DNA of 64,000 nucleotides, taken from positions 62,001 through 126,000 of the forward strand of contig JBDTSP010000013.1 in NCBI GenBank assembly GCA_039931065.1, given 5' to 3'. Of this stretch, positions 18,343 through 26,281 are shown one piece after another. The notes below the pieces were generated by a model. The model made no database searches. It was not told the origin of the DNA and was given only the letters and a program-made list of their open reading frames with translations. The stretch's first letter is position 1; the number at the start of each line of letters is the position of its first letter. The translations under genes and the position numbers were made by a program. Source of the DNA: CADEED01 sp039931065 (GTDB taxonomy: Bacteria > Pseudomonadota > Gammaproteobacteria > Steroidobacterales > Steroidobacteraceae).

Positions 18343-18696
18343 ATGAAACAATACCTGCTCAGCGTGTGTTACCCCGCCGGCGGCACACAACCGCCACCGG
18401 ATGCGCTGCAGAAAATCATGCGTGATGTGAGCGCCGTGCAGAAGGAAATGCAGGCAGCGGGCGCATGGATCTTCAGCGGCGGCCTGCACGCCGCGAACAC
18501 CGCCACGGTGCTGCGCCAACAGGGCGGCGACATCGTCACCACCGATGGCCCGTTCATCGAGAGCAAGGAGCAGATCGGCGGCATCACGATTCTCAAGGTC
18601 GCCGACCTCGATGCCGCGCTCGGCTGGGGCCGCAAACTCGCGCGCGCGATCGGTGTACCGATCGAAGTGCGCCCTTTCATGGAGGGGCACGGCTGA
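18343..18696 (+). CDS. DGPF-domain (YCII-related) protein
   Basis: A 117-aa protein of the YCII-related/DGPF family with the signature DGPF at 68-71 in TTDGPFIESKEQIGG. Start ATG 18343 follows TTTTGGAG. Its biochemical function is unknown; the fold is a dimeric alpha-beta barrel often found fused or linked to ECF sigma factors. Here its TGA stop overlaps the putative CTG start of the sigma factor gene downstream, exactly the neighbourhood described for ECF42-type sigma factors. A regulatory or sensor role with that sigma factor is therefore likely but not proven. Confidence 0.88.
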   Translation: MKQYLLSVCYPAGGTQPPPDALQKIMRDVSAVQKEMQAAGAWIFSGGLHAANTATVLRQQGGDIVTTDGPFIESKEQIGGITILKVADLDAALGWGRKLARAIGVPIEVRPFMEGHG

Positions 18697-19898
18697 GTCG
18701 CGAGATCGAACAGGTTTTCCGCCGCGAGTACGGCCGTGCGGTCGCCGTGCTCGTGCGGTCCCTCGGCGACATCGGGCTCGCCGAAGAGGCCGTGCAGGAT
18801 GCGTTTCTGACCGCGTTGCTGAGATGGCCCGAGAGTGGCGTGCCGCCCTCCCCCTCGGGCTGGATCATCACGACCGCCCGCAATCGCGCCATCGACCGTC
18901 TGCGGCGGGAGGCTTCCCGCGACGAGCGCCAGGCCGCCGCCCTGCAGCTCATGGAAACGAACGTTGGGGAGCACGATGTGCACGACGATCAACTGCGGTT
19001 GATATTCACGTGTTGCCATCCGGCGATCGCCACGGAGGCCCAACTCGCGCTCACGCTGAGGTTGTTAGGCGGACTGACGACCGCCGAGATCGCGCGCGCC
19101 TTCCTCGTGCCCGAACCCACGATGGCGCAGCGCCTGTCGCGCGCGAAGGCGAAAATCCGCGATGCGGGCATTCCGTACCGCGTGCCCGAGGCGCCCGAAT
19201 TGCCCGCGCGGCTGCGCGCGGTGCTCGCGGTCGTTTATCTCATCTTCAACGAAGGTTACAGCCCGACCGCGGGGGAAAAACTCATTCGCGCGGAGCTGTG
19301 TGATGAGGCGATCCGGTTGGGACGCCTGCTGGTCGAACTCGTGCCACAGGATTCCGAAACGCTGGGCCTGCTTGCGTTGATGCTGCTGGTCGACGCGCGG
19401 CGCGCATCGCGTGTGGATGCGGAGGGGGCGTTCGTGCAACTCAAGGCTCAGGATCGCGGCTCGTGGAACCGTGCTCTGATTGAGGAAGGCCAGGCGTTGC
19501 TGCGGGTGTGCCTGGAGCGAAATCGGCCGGGGCCCTATCAGTTGCAGGCAGCGATCAACGCGGTGCACAGCGATGCGCGTTCCGTGGATGAAACGGATTG
19601 GGCTCAGATCCTGGCGATCCATGATCAATTGATGGCGCTGGCGCCGAGCGCGGTGGTGGCGCTCAACCGCGCGGTGGTTGTGGCGGAGATCGAGGGCGCC
19701 GAAGCGGCGTTGAAGTTGGTCGAGGAGTTGGAGTTGCCTGACTATCACCCCTATCACGCGGTGCGGGCGGAATTGTTGAGGCGGGCGGGGCGAGATGCGG
19801 ATGCGGCAGCGGCGTATCAAGCGGCTATCGAGAAATGCGGGAATGAGAGGCAGCGGGAGTTTTTGGAAAAGCAGTATCGATTGATAGATAGGAACTGA
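18693..19898 (+). CDS. ECF sigma factor with long C-terminal extension (ECF42-type)
   Basis: 401-aa ECF sigma factor in which regions 2 and 4 occupy about residues 1-165: IEQVFRREYGRAVAVLVRSLGDIGLAEEAVQDAF in short stretches, TTARNRAIDRLRR, and the region 4 helix LTTAEIARAFLVPEPTMAQRL. A C-terminal helical TPR-like extension of over 200 residues (RLRAVLAVVYLIFNEGY onward) is typical of ECF42. The start is ambiguous. CTG 18693 overlaps the DGPF stop as CTGA and matches the family N-terminus; no ATG, GTG or TTG lies nearby in frame. The pair DGPF-sigma is a known conserved association. Its C-terminal part is thought to replace an anti-sigma factor. Confidence 0.85.
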   Translation: MSREIEQVFRREYGRAVAVLVRSLGDIGLAEEAVQDAFLTALLRWPESGVPPSPSGWIITTARNRAIDRLRREASRDERQAAALQLMETNVGEHDVHDDQLRLIFTCCHPAIATEAQLALTLRLLGGLTTAEIARAFLVPEPTMAQRLSRAKAKIRDAGIPYRVPEAPELPARLRAVLAVVYLIFNEGYSPTAGEKLIRAELCDEAIRLGRLLVELVPQDSETLGLLALMLLVDARRASRVDAEGAFVQLKAQDRGSWNRALIEEGQALLRVCLERNRPGPYQLQAAINAVHSDARSVDETDWAQILAIHDQLMALAPSAVVALNRAVVVAEIEGAEAALKLVEELELPDYHPYHAVRAELLRRAGRDADAAAAYQAAIEKCGNERQREFLEKQYRLIDRN

Positions 19899-20024
19899 GG
19901 GGATAGAGGGGGATCCGAAGAACCCTTCGTATGTGTGGGGTGAGATTGCTCGCGGCTGGGGACAGCCGCTCGTCGATTCATGCACGTGAGTTCGAATCTC
20001 ACGGTGGATCAGCGTGCGAACAAT
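19899..20024. other. Intergenic gap between ECF42 gene and tRNA-Ser
   Basis: No protein gene is supported here. The gap holds a short hairpin (GCGGCT / AGCCGC at about 19954-19971) and a 21-nt inverted copy of the T-arm sequence of the neighbouring tRNA-Ser at 19982-20002. Short ORFs across it are artefacts of the tRNA sequence. Confidence 0.6.
19982..20002 (+). repeat. Inverted 21-nt copy of tRNA-Ser T-arm
   Basis: The sequence GCACGTGAGTTCGAATCTCA plus a final C on the plus strand is identical to the T-arm region of tRNA-Ser, which lies on the minus strand with its matching segment at 20036-20056. The two form a perfect 21-bp inverted repeat with a 33-nt spacer. The copy lies downstream of the tRNA 3' end, so a read-through precursor could pair its trailer with its own T-arm. 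It may be a relic of integration or of a lost tRNA copy. Confidence 0.8.
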
Positions 20025-20117
20025 TGGCGGAGAGGGTGAGATTCGAACTCACGTGCCGGAATTACCCGACCATCCGATTTCGAGTCGGCGCCGTTATGAC
20101 CACTTCGGTACCTCTCC
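20025..20117 (-). tRNA. tRNA-Ser (anticodon CGA)
   Basis: 93-nt class II tRNA. The acceptor stem pairs GGAGAGG with CCTCTCC, the discriminator is G, and CCA is encoded. The anticodon loop reads CTCGAAA, giving anticodon CGA for UCG serine codons. The long variable arm expected for tRNA-Ser is present, and the T-arm is GTGAGTTCGAATCTCAC. It is transcribed leftwards from a promoter that must lie in the 60 nt shared with the divergent lytic transglycosylase gene. An inverted copy of the T-arm lies downstream. Confidence 0.95.
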
Positions 20118-20179
20118 GCGCGGAAACCTGTTCTTTTGATTAGGGCCGCCCCTTTGGGGGCGCGTATTCTAGCCGAACG

Positions 20180-20926
20180 ATGCTCAGAGCCAAGGGCCCG
20201 AAAAAATTGACGAATCGGCGGGCGTTCTTCGGCCTGGGGCTGGCCGCCCTCGGCGCCTCCCTGCCCGTTTCCAGGGCCGCTCCGGCCAGTCCCGCGCCCG
20301 CAAAGCCGCTCCCGGCGAAACCCCCCGTCCAGCGGGCACGCCTGCCACGCCGCCTTGCCAGCGATTTTCGCAGCCATATCGAAACCCGGCTGCCACACCT
20401 GCAGGCGCCATTCGAAAGCGCGGCCAAGGACACGGGGCTCAACTGGCGCCTGCTCGCGGCCTTGGGTTACCAGGAATCGCGCTGGCGACCCACTGCGGTA
20501 TCCCCACGCGGGGCGCAGGGCGTAATGATGCTCATGCCGATCACGGCCAGGAAAATGGGCGTGAGCAATGTGTTCTCCCCCGACGAGAACATCATGGGCG
20601 GCGCCCGCTACCTCCTTTATATGAAGGGACGGGTCCCCAAACGCATCCACGACCCCGACCGGACCTGGCTCGCCATGGCCGCCTACAACATCGGTATCGG
20701 CCATCTCGAAGACGCGCGCGTCGTCACGCAGATGCGCAAGAAGAATCCGGATCGCTGGGCCGACGTACGTGCGAACCTGCCGCGCCTGTCCGACCCGCGC
20801 TGGCACAGCCGCGTGAAACACGGCTACGCCAACGGCGCGGAAACGGCGCAGTTTGTCGAGCGCGTATCGCAGTTCGCCGCGCTGCTCGAGTCCGTGCCCG
20901 AACGCGGCGGCGGAAAACGCGGCTGA
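20180..20926 (+). CDS. Lytic transglycosylase, SLT domain, predicted Tat-exported
   Basis: 248-aa murein hydrolase that would cleave the MurNAc-GlcNAc bond to form 1,6-anhydro ends. The N-terminus carries a twin-arginine motif (NRRAFFGLGL, R13-R14) and hydrophobic stretch ending near VSRAAPA. A Pro/Ala-rich linker follows. The catalytic domain starts at about 75: the catalytic Glu is E99 in LGYQESRW, followed by SPRGAQGVMMLMP and the late motif MAAYNIGIGH. It resembles the C-terminal domain of MltF, without the solute-binding half. Start ATG 20180 is the first in frame. Downstream, the DUF1080 gene is convergent, 11 nt away. Confidence 0.85.
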   Translation: MLRAKGPKKLTNRRAFFGLGLAALGASLPVSRAAPASPAPAKPLPAKPPVQRARLPRRLASDFRSHIETRLPHLQAPFESAAKDTGLNWRLLAALGYQESRWRPTAVSPRGAQGVMMLMPITARKMGVSNVFSPDENIMGGARYLLYMKGRVPKRIHDPDRTWLAMAAYNIGIGHLEDARVVTQMRKKNPDRWADVRANLPRLSDPRWHSRVKHGYANGAETAQFVERVSQFAALLESVPERGGGKRG

Positions 20927-20937
20927 CCGGGAGCCCG

Positions 20938-22302
20938 TTAGAGCGGCTTGATCTTGATGCTGCGGAAGCTCACCGCATCGCCGTGATCCTGCAGCAGGAT
21001 CCGGCCTTCCGATGCTTCTCCGAAACCCGGCGTCATCTTGAATTTGCCGCTCGCCACGTGGGAGCGGTAGTCGGCCGAGCCGCGCTTGAACTCCAGCACC
21101 TTGATGCCGTTCAGCCAGTGTTCGACGCTGCCATCGGCGCGCGCCACGATGCGCGCGTGCTGCCACGCTTCGACCTTGGGCGCGACCCCGACATTCGTCA
21201 TGAGCTTGGCGCGCGGATAGATATCGTACAGGGAAGCAATCGTGCGATTGCCATCGATGCCGAGCTTCGCATCCGGATGCCGTTCGTCGTCGAGCAGCTG
21301 GTATTCGAGACCGAGCGGTGCGCCGCCGGCGTTCGGGTCGTGCGCCGCGGTCAGTAGATAGATAATGCCGCTGTTCGCGCCCGCGGAAATCTTGAAATCC
21401 ATCTGCAGCTCGAACGCGCCGAATTCCTCTTCGGTCACGATGTCGCCGCCACCGCCCTTCGGCAGCACGGCGAGTTCGCCATTCGCCATGGACCAGCTCT
21501 TCGCCGGAAAACCCGCGGCATCGGCGCCGCGCCAGCCGGCGCCGGTCTTGCCATCCCAAAGGAGCCGCCAGCCCTGCGCCTTTTCATCGGCGTCGAGGTT
21601 GTTAGGCAGGTTGTTACGGATGAGGATGCCCATCGGCGGCAGCGCTTTCAGATTGCGCGTCTGCACCCGCAGGTTTTTCCACGTGGTGGTGCGTCCGGCG
21701 TCTTCGACCTTGTCGATCGAATGCACCTGCAATCCGAAGAAGCCCCTGGGCTTCACGTCGTCGATCACGTCCGCGGCCGGCGCGCCGTTGATCCACACGC
21801 GCAGGCGCGGCCCGATGGCCTCGACGCGGTAGTGGTTCCACTCGCCGAACTTGTAGAGCAGTTTCGACGGCGGATTCATCTCGCCGGTGTAGAACCAGCC
21901 GCGCTGCGCTTCCTCGTAGATGCCGCCACTCCAGGCACGCTCGGAGGGGTCGATGTCGGTCTGGTATCCGTGCACACGGCCGTTCTCGAAATCCGGCGTG
22001 CTCAACGAGCGGAACTGAACGCCCGAGTTCGTCGGCCCGACGTCCTGGCGCACGTCGAATTCGAGGATGAAGTCGGTGTAGTCCTTGTTCGTGACGAGGA
22101 AGCTGTTCGACACCCCCGGCCGGGACGACCCGACGATGGCGCCGTCGATCACCTTGTAATCCGCGCCACCACCGAGCACTTTCCAGCCCTTGAGCGTCTT
22201 GCCATCGAAGATCGGTGTGCCCGCGGGTTTATCCGCCGCCGACACTGTCATGGAAAACAGGGCAGCCGCGAACATTGCCAGCCCACACGTCAGAATCCGC
22301 AT
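20938..22302 (-). CDS. Exported protein with two DUF1080 (3-keto-disaccharide hydrolase-like) domains
   Basis: 454-aa secreted protein with a signal peptide (MRILTCGLAMFAAALF...VSAADK). Two concanavalin-like DUF1080 units follow, around residues 28-210 and 232-453. Each has the opening pattern LFDGKTLKGW or LLWDGKTGAGW, then NSGVQFRS or NSGIIYLL, and ends with a strand pattern such as GRILLQDHGDAVSFRSIKIKP. Proteins of this family occur in the periplasm of sugar- and glycan-degrading bacteria, where some members hydrolyse 3-keto-glycosides. No partner oxidoreductase is nearby. The start ATG 22302 is chosen because it begins the signal peptide; the longer ORF is unrelated sequence. The 20-nt gap to YceI suggests co-transcription. 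Confidence 0.88.
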   Translation of the reverse strand: MRILTCGLAMFAAALFSMTVSAADKPAGTPIFDGKTLKGWKVLGGGADYKVIDGAIVGSSRPGVSNSFLVTNKDYTDFILEFDVRQDVGPTNSGVQFRSLSTPDFENGRVHGYQTDIDPSERAWSGGIYEEAQRGWFYTGEMNPPSKLLYKFGEWNHYRVEAIGPRLRVWINGAPAADVIDDVKPRGFFGLQVHSIDKVEDAGRTTTWKNLRVQTRNLKALPPMGILIRNNLPNNLDADEKAQGWRLLWDGKTGAGWRGADAAGFPAKSWSMANGELAVLPKGGGGDIVTEEEFGAFELQMDFKISAGANSGIIYLLTAAHDPNAGGAPLGLEYQLLDDERHPDAKLGIDGNRTIASLYDIYPRAKLMTNVGVAPKVEAWQHARIVARADGSVEHWLNGIKVLEFKRGSADYRSHVASGKFKMTPGFGEASEGRILLQDHGDAVSFRSIKIKPL

Positions 22303-22322
22303 TTCGAACCCCCTCGAAACGA

Positions 22323-22895
22323 TTACTCCGCGATGTTGGCTTCGATCTGGATCGAGAGTTTCACATCCATCCTGAAGCCGAACGCCTTGCCCCAGCCCAT
22401 GCCGAAGTCTTCGCGATTGATGGTAGCTGTCGCGTCCGCGCCGCAGAACTCTTTTTTCTTCATCGGGTGCGACATGCATTTGAACGAACGGATGGTCAGC
22501 GTCACCGGCTTGGTCACGCCGTGCAGCGTCAGCTCACCCTGCACTTCGGTGGGCGCGCCGTCCTTGAACTTGCCGAGTTTGCCTTGGTAGGTGGCCGCGG
22601 GAATCGTGGCGACGTCGAAAAATTCCGCCGTCCTCAGGTGATCGTTGAGCTTGTCGTTGCCGGTGTCGACGGACGCGGCGTCGATCTTGATGTCGACCGT
22701 GCCGGTCTTCGCTTCCTTGTCCACGACGACCGTGCCGGTGGTGGAGTTGAACTTGCCGCGCCAGACGGACATGCCGCCGAAATGATCGGCTTCGAAGCTC
22801 GGAAAAGTGTGCCCCGAATCCACGTTGTATTTGACGGGCGCCGCGAGCGCCGTCGTGCTCAAGGCGGCGAGCAGCAATGTTGTTAGCAAACGCAT
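22323..22895 (-). CDS. YceI-family periplasmic protein
   Basis: 190-aa periplasmic lipocalin-like protein with a signal peptide ending near TTALAAP. The mature part begins YNVDSGHTFPSFEADHFG and contains the YceI signature FRGKFN-like stretch (VWRGKFNSTTG), VDIKIDAASVDTGNDK and LTLHGVTKPVTL. YceI proteins bind polyisoprenoids and are linked to envelope stress. C-terminal CGADATATINREDFGM is typical of the family. The start ATG at 22895 has a proper signal peptide; the ATG at 22913 would add six residues. It lies upstream of the DUF1080 gene on the same strand. Confidence 0.93.
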   Translation of the reverse strand: MRLLTTLLLAALSTTALAAPVKYNVDSGHTFPSFEADHFGGMSVWRGKFNSTTGTVVVDKEAKTGTVDIKIDAASVDTGNDKLNDHLRTAEFFDVATIPAATYQGKLGKFKDGAPTEVQGELTLHGVTKPVTLTIRSFKCMSHPMKKKEFCGADATATINREDFGMGWGKAFGFRMDVKLSIQIEANIAE

Positions 22896-23002
22896 GAAAA
22901 CTCCTGGTGCCAAGCGTGGCGATTGGGGGAGTCGGACGCTAACACAGCGAACGCGCCCTCCCCACTCTCCGGAAGGAGTAGGAACTCCGGAGGGTCCTAT
23001 GG

Positions 23003-23464
23003 TTATTCACGCCGACGCGCGGCGAAGAAGGAATTCAACAGGGCCCCGGTCTCTTCCATCAGCACACCGCCGAATACGTCGACGCGGTGGTTCATCGACG
23101 GCAGCGTGAATACGTTCGTCGTGCTGCCGGCCGCTCCGGCCTTGGGGTCCCAGGCGCCGAACACGAGCCGCGTCACGCGCGCGTGCACGATTGCGGAGGC
23201 ACACATCACGCAGGGTTCCAGCGTCACATAAAGAGTGGTGCCGTTCAGCCGATAGGATTTGAGTGCCTGCCCTCCCGCGCGCAGCGCCTCGATCTCGGCG
23301 TGGGCGGTCGGGTCGTGGCGCGCGATCGGGCGGTTGGCCGCCACCGCGAGGACTGCATCGCCTTGAACGAGGACGGCGCCCACCGGCACTTCGCCGGCGG
23401 TGGCGGCGGCCTGCGCGGCCTCGAGCGCGAGGCGCATGAAATCGATGTCACTACGTGTCGGCAT
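23003..23464 (-). CDS. tadA: tRNA-specific adenosine deaminase
   Basis: Deaminates A34 to inosine in tRNA-Arg(ACG), which allows one tRNA to read CGU, CGC and CGA. The cytidine-deaminase fold shows HAE at 55-57 (zinc His and proton-shuttle Glu) and PCVMC at 84-88 with C85 and C88 as the other zinc ligands. The preceding NRPIARHDPTAHAEI and following FGAWDPKAGAAGS are typical of TadA. Length 153 aa is normal. The 107-nt gap to the YceI gene downstream shows no convincing terminator. The gene is divergent from the hybrid kinase. Confidence 0.95.
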   Translation of the reverse strand: MPTRSDIDFMRLALEAAQAAATAGEVPVGAVLVQGDAVLAVAANRPIARHDPTAHAEIEALRAGGQALKSYRLNGTTLYVTLEPCVMCASAIVHARVTRLVFGAWDPKAGAAGSTTNVFTLPSMNHRVDVFGGVLMEETGALLNSFFAARRRE

Positions 23465-23571
23465 GGTCGTTTGGGGGAAGTCCCTAGTGCTTTAACTCCA
23501 TCAAACTACTACTGTTTGTCACGCTTGTAACCCGGTGAAGCTGCGATGCGGCACTCAGGAGGCATCGAGCC

Positions 23572-25410
23572 ATGACCATCGAGGATTCTCCGGGCGCCGG
23601 CGCGCGGATACTCATCGCCGACGACAGCGACACGCAGGCGCAGGGCTTGGCGCACATCCTCCAGTCACAGGGCTACCGGGTCACGAGTGCCGCCAACGGC
23701 AAGCTCGCCCTGGAAATGGCCGCGCGCCAGAAACCGAGCCTCGTGATCAGCGACGTGATCATGCCGGAGATGAGCGGCTACGAATTGTGCGCTCACATCA
23801 AGGACGATCCGGATCTCGCCGACGTACCCGTGATCCTCGTCACCACATTGTCCGATCCGCAGGACGTCATCCGCGGCCTCGAGTGCCGCGCCGACAACTT
23901 CGTGCTCAAGCCCTACGAAGCGGACCACCTGCTGCGCAGCGTGCAGTTCGTACTGGACAACCGCCGCCTGCGCAGGACCGAGGAAGCCGGCATGGGTCGC
24001 GAGATGCTGTTCAGCGGCCACAAATACCTGATCACTGCTGACCGGCCGCAGATCCTCAACCTGCTGCTATCTACTTACGAGGCGGCGATCCAGCGCAACC
24101 GCGAGCTCAGCACCACGCGCGACACCCTGCACGAGACCAACAAGGAACTGCAGGCACTCACCCTCGAGCTCGAAGACCGGGTGAAGCTGCGTACGCGCGA
24201 GCTCGAACAGAGCAACGAGGCGTTGCGGCAGGCCCAGCACGCACTCATCCAGCAGGAGCGGCTGCGCGCGCTCGGGCAGATGGCGAGCGGCATCGCGCAC
24301 GACATCAACAACGCAATCTCGCCGATCGCGCTATATACCGAGGCCATGCTCGAACACGAAACGCTCAGTGAACGCGCCCGCGGCTACCTGACCACCATCC
24401 AGCGCGCCATCGACGACGTCGCGCAAACAGTCGGCCGTATGCGCGAGTTCTACCGGCCGCGCGAGCAGGACCTGCAGCTCTCCGATGTCGAGCTCAATCC
24501 GCTCATCCAGCAGGTCGTCGATCTGACCCGGGCGCGCTGGAACGACCTCGCCCAGCAGCGCGGCGTGATGATCGAATTGAAGAGCACGCTTGCTGCGGAC
24601 CTGATGACCATCCGCGGCGCGGAAAACGAAATCCGCGACGCGCTCACCAACCTCATTTTCAACGCGGTGGATGCATTGCCGCAGGGCGGCGTCATAGAAA
24701 TCCACACGCGCGCCGAGCGCGTGCGCGGCCCGCACGGCGACGAACAGTTAGTTCATCTCGAGGTCGTTGATTCCGGCGTCGGCATGGACGAGGAAACGCG
24801 GCGCCGCTGCCTGGAACCCTTCTTCACGACCAAGGGCGATCGCGGCACCGGGCTCGGGCTCGCGATGGTCTACGGCATGGCCAAACGCCATAGCGCCGGG
24901 CTCGACATCGACAGCACCCTCGGCAAGGGCACCACCATTCGCCTCACCTTCCGGCCCGGCACCACGCAGACCGCCGCCGCTGGCCGCCATGTCAAGCCGC
25001 TATTCCCCACGCGCAATCTGCGGGTGCTGCTGATCGACGACGACCCGTCCCTGATCGAATCGTTGCGCAGCGCGCTGCAGGACGAAGGACACAAGGTTTC
25101 GGCCGCGAGCGGCGGCCAGGCGGGCATCGATGCGTTTCGGGACGCGCAGAAGAGCGGCAAGTTGTTCGATATCGTGATCACAGACCTCGGCATGCCCTAT
25201 GTCGACGGCCGGCAGGTCGTTGCGAGCATCCGCTCGATGTCGCCGGGCACCCCGATCATCCTGCTCACCGGCTGGGGACAACACGTCGCCAGCGAGAGCG
25301 AGAAGCCGCCGCAAGTCGACCGGTTGTTAGGCAAGCCGCCACGCATCCGCGAATTGCGTGCCGCGCTGTCCGAGCTGACCGGGCGGCGCGCGACTGATCG
25401 CCTCGGTTAG
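23572..25410 (+). CDS. Hybrid sensor: receiver - histidine kinase - receiver
   Basis: 612-aa cytosolic protein without membrane helices. The N-terminal receiver (about 10-125) has phospho-acceptor D61 and K113. A long coiled-coil (about 170-235) leads to the dimerisation helix with phospho-acceptor H243 in ASGIAHDINNAISPI. The ATPase domain has NLIFNAVDALPQ (N-box), VDSGVGMDEE and GTGLGLAMVYG. The C-terminal receiver (about 483-605) has D538 and K588. All key residues are intact. A strong ribosome site (CAGGAGG) precedes ATG 23572. There is no sensor domain, so the input probably comes by phosphotransfer to the N-terminal receiver. No response regulator with an output domain is adjacent. Confidence 0.93.
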   Translation: MTIEDSPGAGARILIADDSDTQAQGLAHILQSQGYRVTSAANGKLALEMAARQKPSLVISDVIMPEMSGYELCAHIKDDPDLADVPVILVTTLSDPQDVIRGLECRADNFVLKPYEADHLLRSVQFVLDNRRLRRTEEAGMGREMLFSGHKYLITADRPQILNLLLSTYEAAIQRNRELSTTRDTLHETNKELQALTLELEDRVKLRTRELEQSNEALRQAQHALIQQERLRALGQMASGIAHDINNAISPIALYTEAMLEHETLSERARGYLTTIQRAIDDVAQTVGRMREFYRPREQDLQLSDVELNPLIQQVVDLTRARWNDLAQQRGVMIELKSTLAADLMTIRGAENEIRDALTNLIFNAVDALPQGGVIEIHTRAERVRGPHGDEQLVHLEVVDSGVGMDEETRRRCLEPFFTTKGDRGTGLGLAMVYGMAKRHSAGLDIDSTLGKGTTIRLTFRPGTTQTAAAGRHVKPLFPTRNLRVLLIDDDPSLIESLRSALQDEGHKVSAASGGQAGIDAFRDAQKSGKLFDIVITDLGMPYVDGRQVVASIRSMSPGTPIILLTGWGQHVASESEKPPQVDRLLGKPPRIRELRAALSELTGRRATDRLG

Positions 25411-25420
25411 CCCGTGCGCA

Positions 25421-26281
25421 TCAGGCCGGCAGCGCCAGGCTGATCACGCCCGCCACGATCAGCACCGCCCCGACGATGCGCCACGGGCCGGAGGCTTCAC
25501 GCAGCAGGCGCGAACCGAACCAGGCCCCGACCAGGGTAGATAGCTCGCGCGCTGGCGCGACGTGGCTGATCGGTGCCAGGCGCATCGCGAACAGCACCAG
25601 GATGTAACCGAGCGGACCGAGCACACTCACGGCGATCACCGACTTGCGGTAGACGCGTGCCTCGCGAGCGACTTCCGCTCGGTCGCGCCAGGCCCGCGGC
25701 GACAACACGATCATGCGGAAACAGTTTCCGGTGAAGTCGATGACGAACGGCGAGATCAACAACACTTTCACCGCCCAACCGTCATTGAGGGTGTACAGCG
25801 CGATCAACGCCCCGGTCGTCAGCCCGTACAACACCCCCACCGCCGGCGCGCGCTCGTGGTGGCCCACCAGGCCCGCCACCAGCAGGATGCCGGCCACGAT
25901 CAATATCAGGCCGGCGATCGACTGCGCGGTCGGCACCTCCCCTAACAACAGCGCGGCGCCGATGAACGACAGCAGCGGGCCCGTACCGCGCGCGATCGGA
26001 TACACCACCGACAGGTCGGAATGGCGGTAACCGGTTTGCAACGAGAGCGAATAGAGCAGGTGCAGAACCGAGGTGGCGCCCAACGCCAGCCAGTGACGCA
26101 ACTCGAACGCCGGCCGCTCGACGAAAGTCACCGCCAGCACGACCGGCCCGTAGACCAGCACCGAACCGGCCGAAAACAGCCAGACGAAGTGCCGCGAATC
26201 CGCGGCGAACTTGGCTGAGATGTTCCAGGTCGCGTGCGTAACCGCCGCGAGCAACACGAAAGACAACGCGAGTGCAGTCAT
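25421..26281 (-). CDS. EamA/DMT-family transporter
   Basis: 286-aa integral membrane protein with about ten predicted helices in two tandem EamA halves, each with the Pro/Gly-rich end (PIARGTGPLLSFIGAALLLGE in the first half; PARELSTLVGAWFGSRLL in the second). It belongs to the drug/metabolite transporter superfamily; the substrate cannot be told. The ATG at 26281 begins the first helix (MTALALSFVLLAAVTHATW) and is chosen over an unrelated upstream extension. It is convergent with the hybrid kinase (10 nt between stops). Its upstream region is shared with the TonB-dependent receptor. Confidence 0.88.
   Translation of the reverse strand: MTALALSFVLLAAVTHATWNISAKFAADSRHFVWLFSAGSVLVYGPVVLAVTFVERPAFELRHWLALGATSVLHLLYSLSLQTGYRHSDLSVVYPIARGTGPLLSFIGAALLLGEVPTAQSIAGLILIVAGILLVAGLVGHHERAPAVGVLYGLTTGALIALYTLNDGWAVKVLLISPFVIDFTGNCFRMIVLSPRAWRDRAEVAREARVYRKSVIAVSVLGPLGYILVLFAMRLAPISHVAPARELSTLVGAWFGSRLLREASGPWRIVGAVLIVAGVISLALPA

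Noticed and set aside
19817..20143. Short ORFs with RFELTC near tRNA-Ser
   Set aside because: They are translations of the tRNA gene and its inverted T-arm copy, not proteins.
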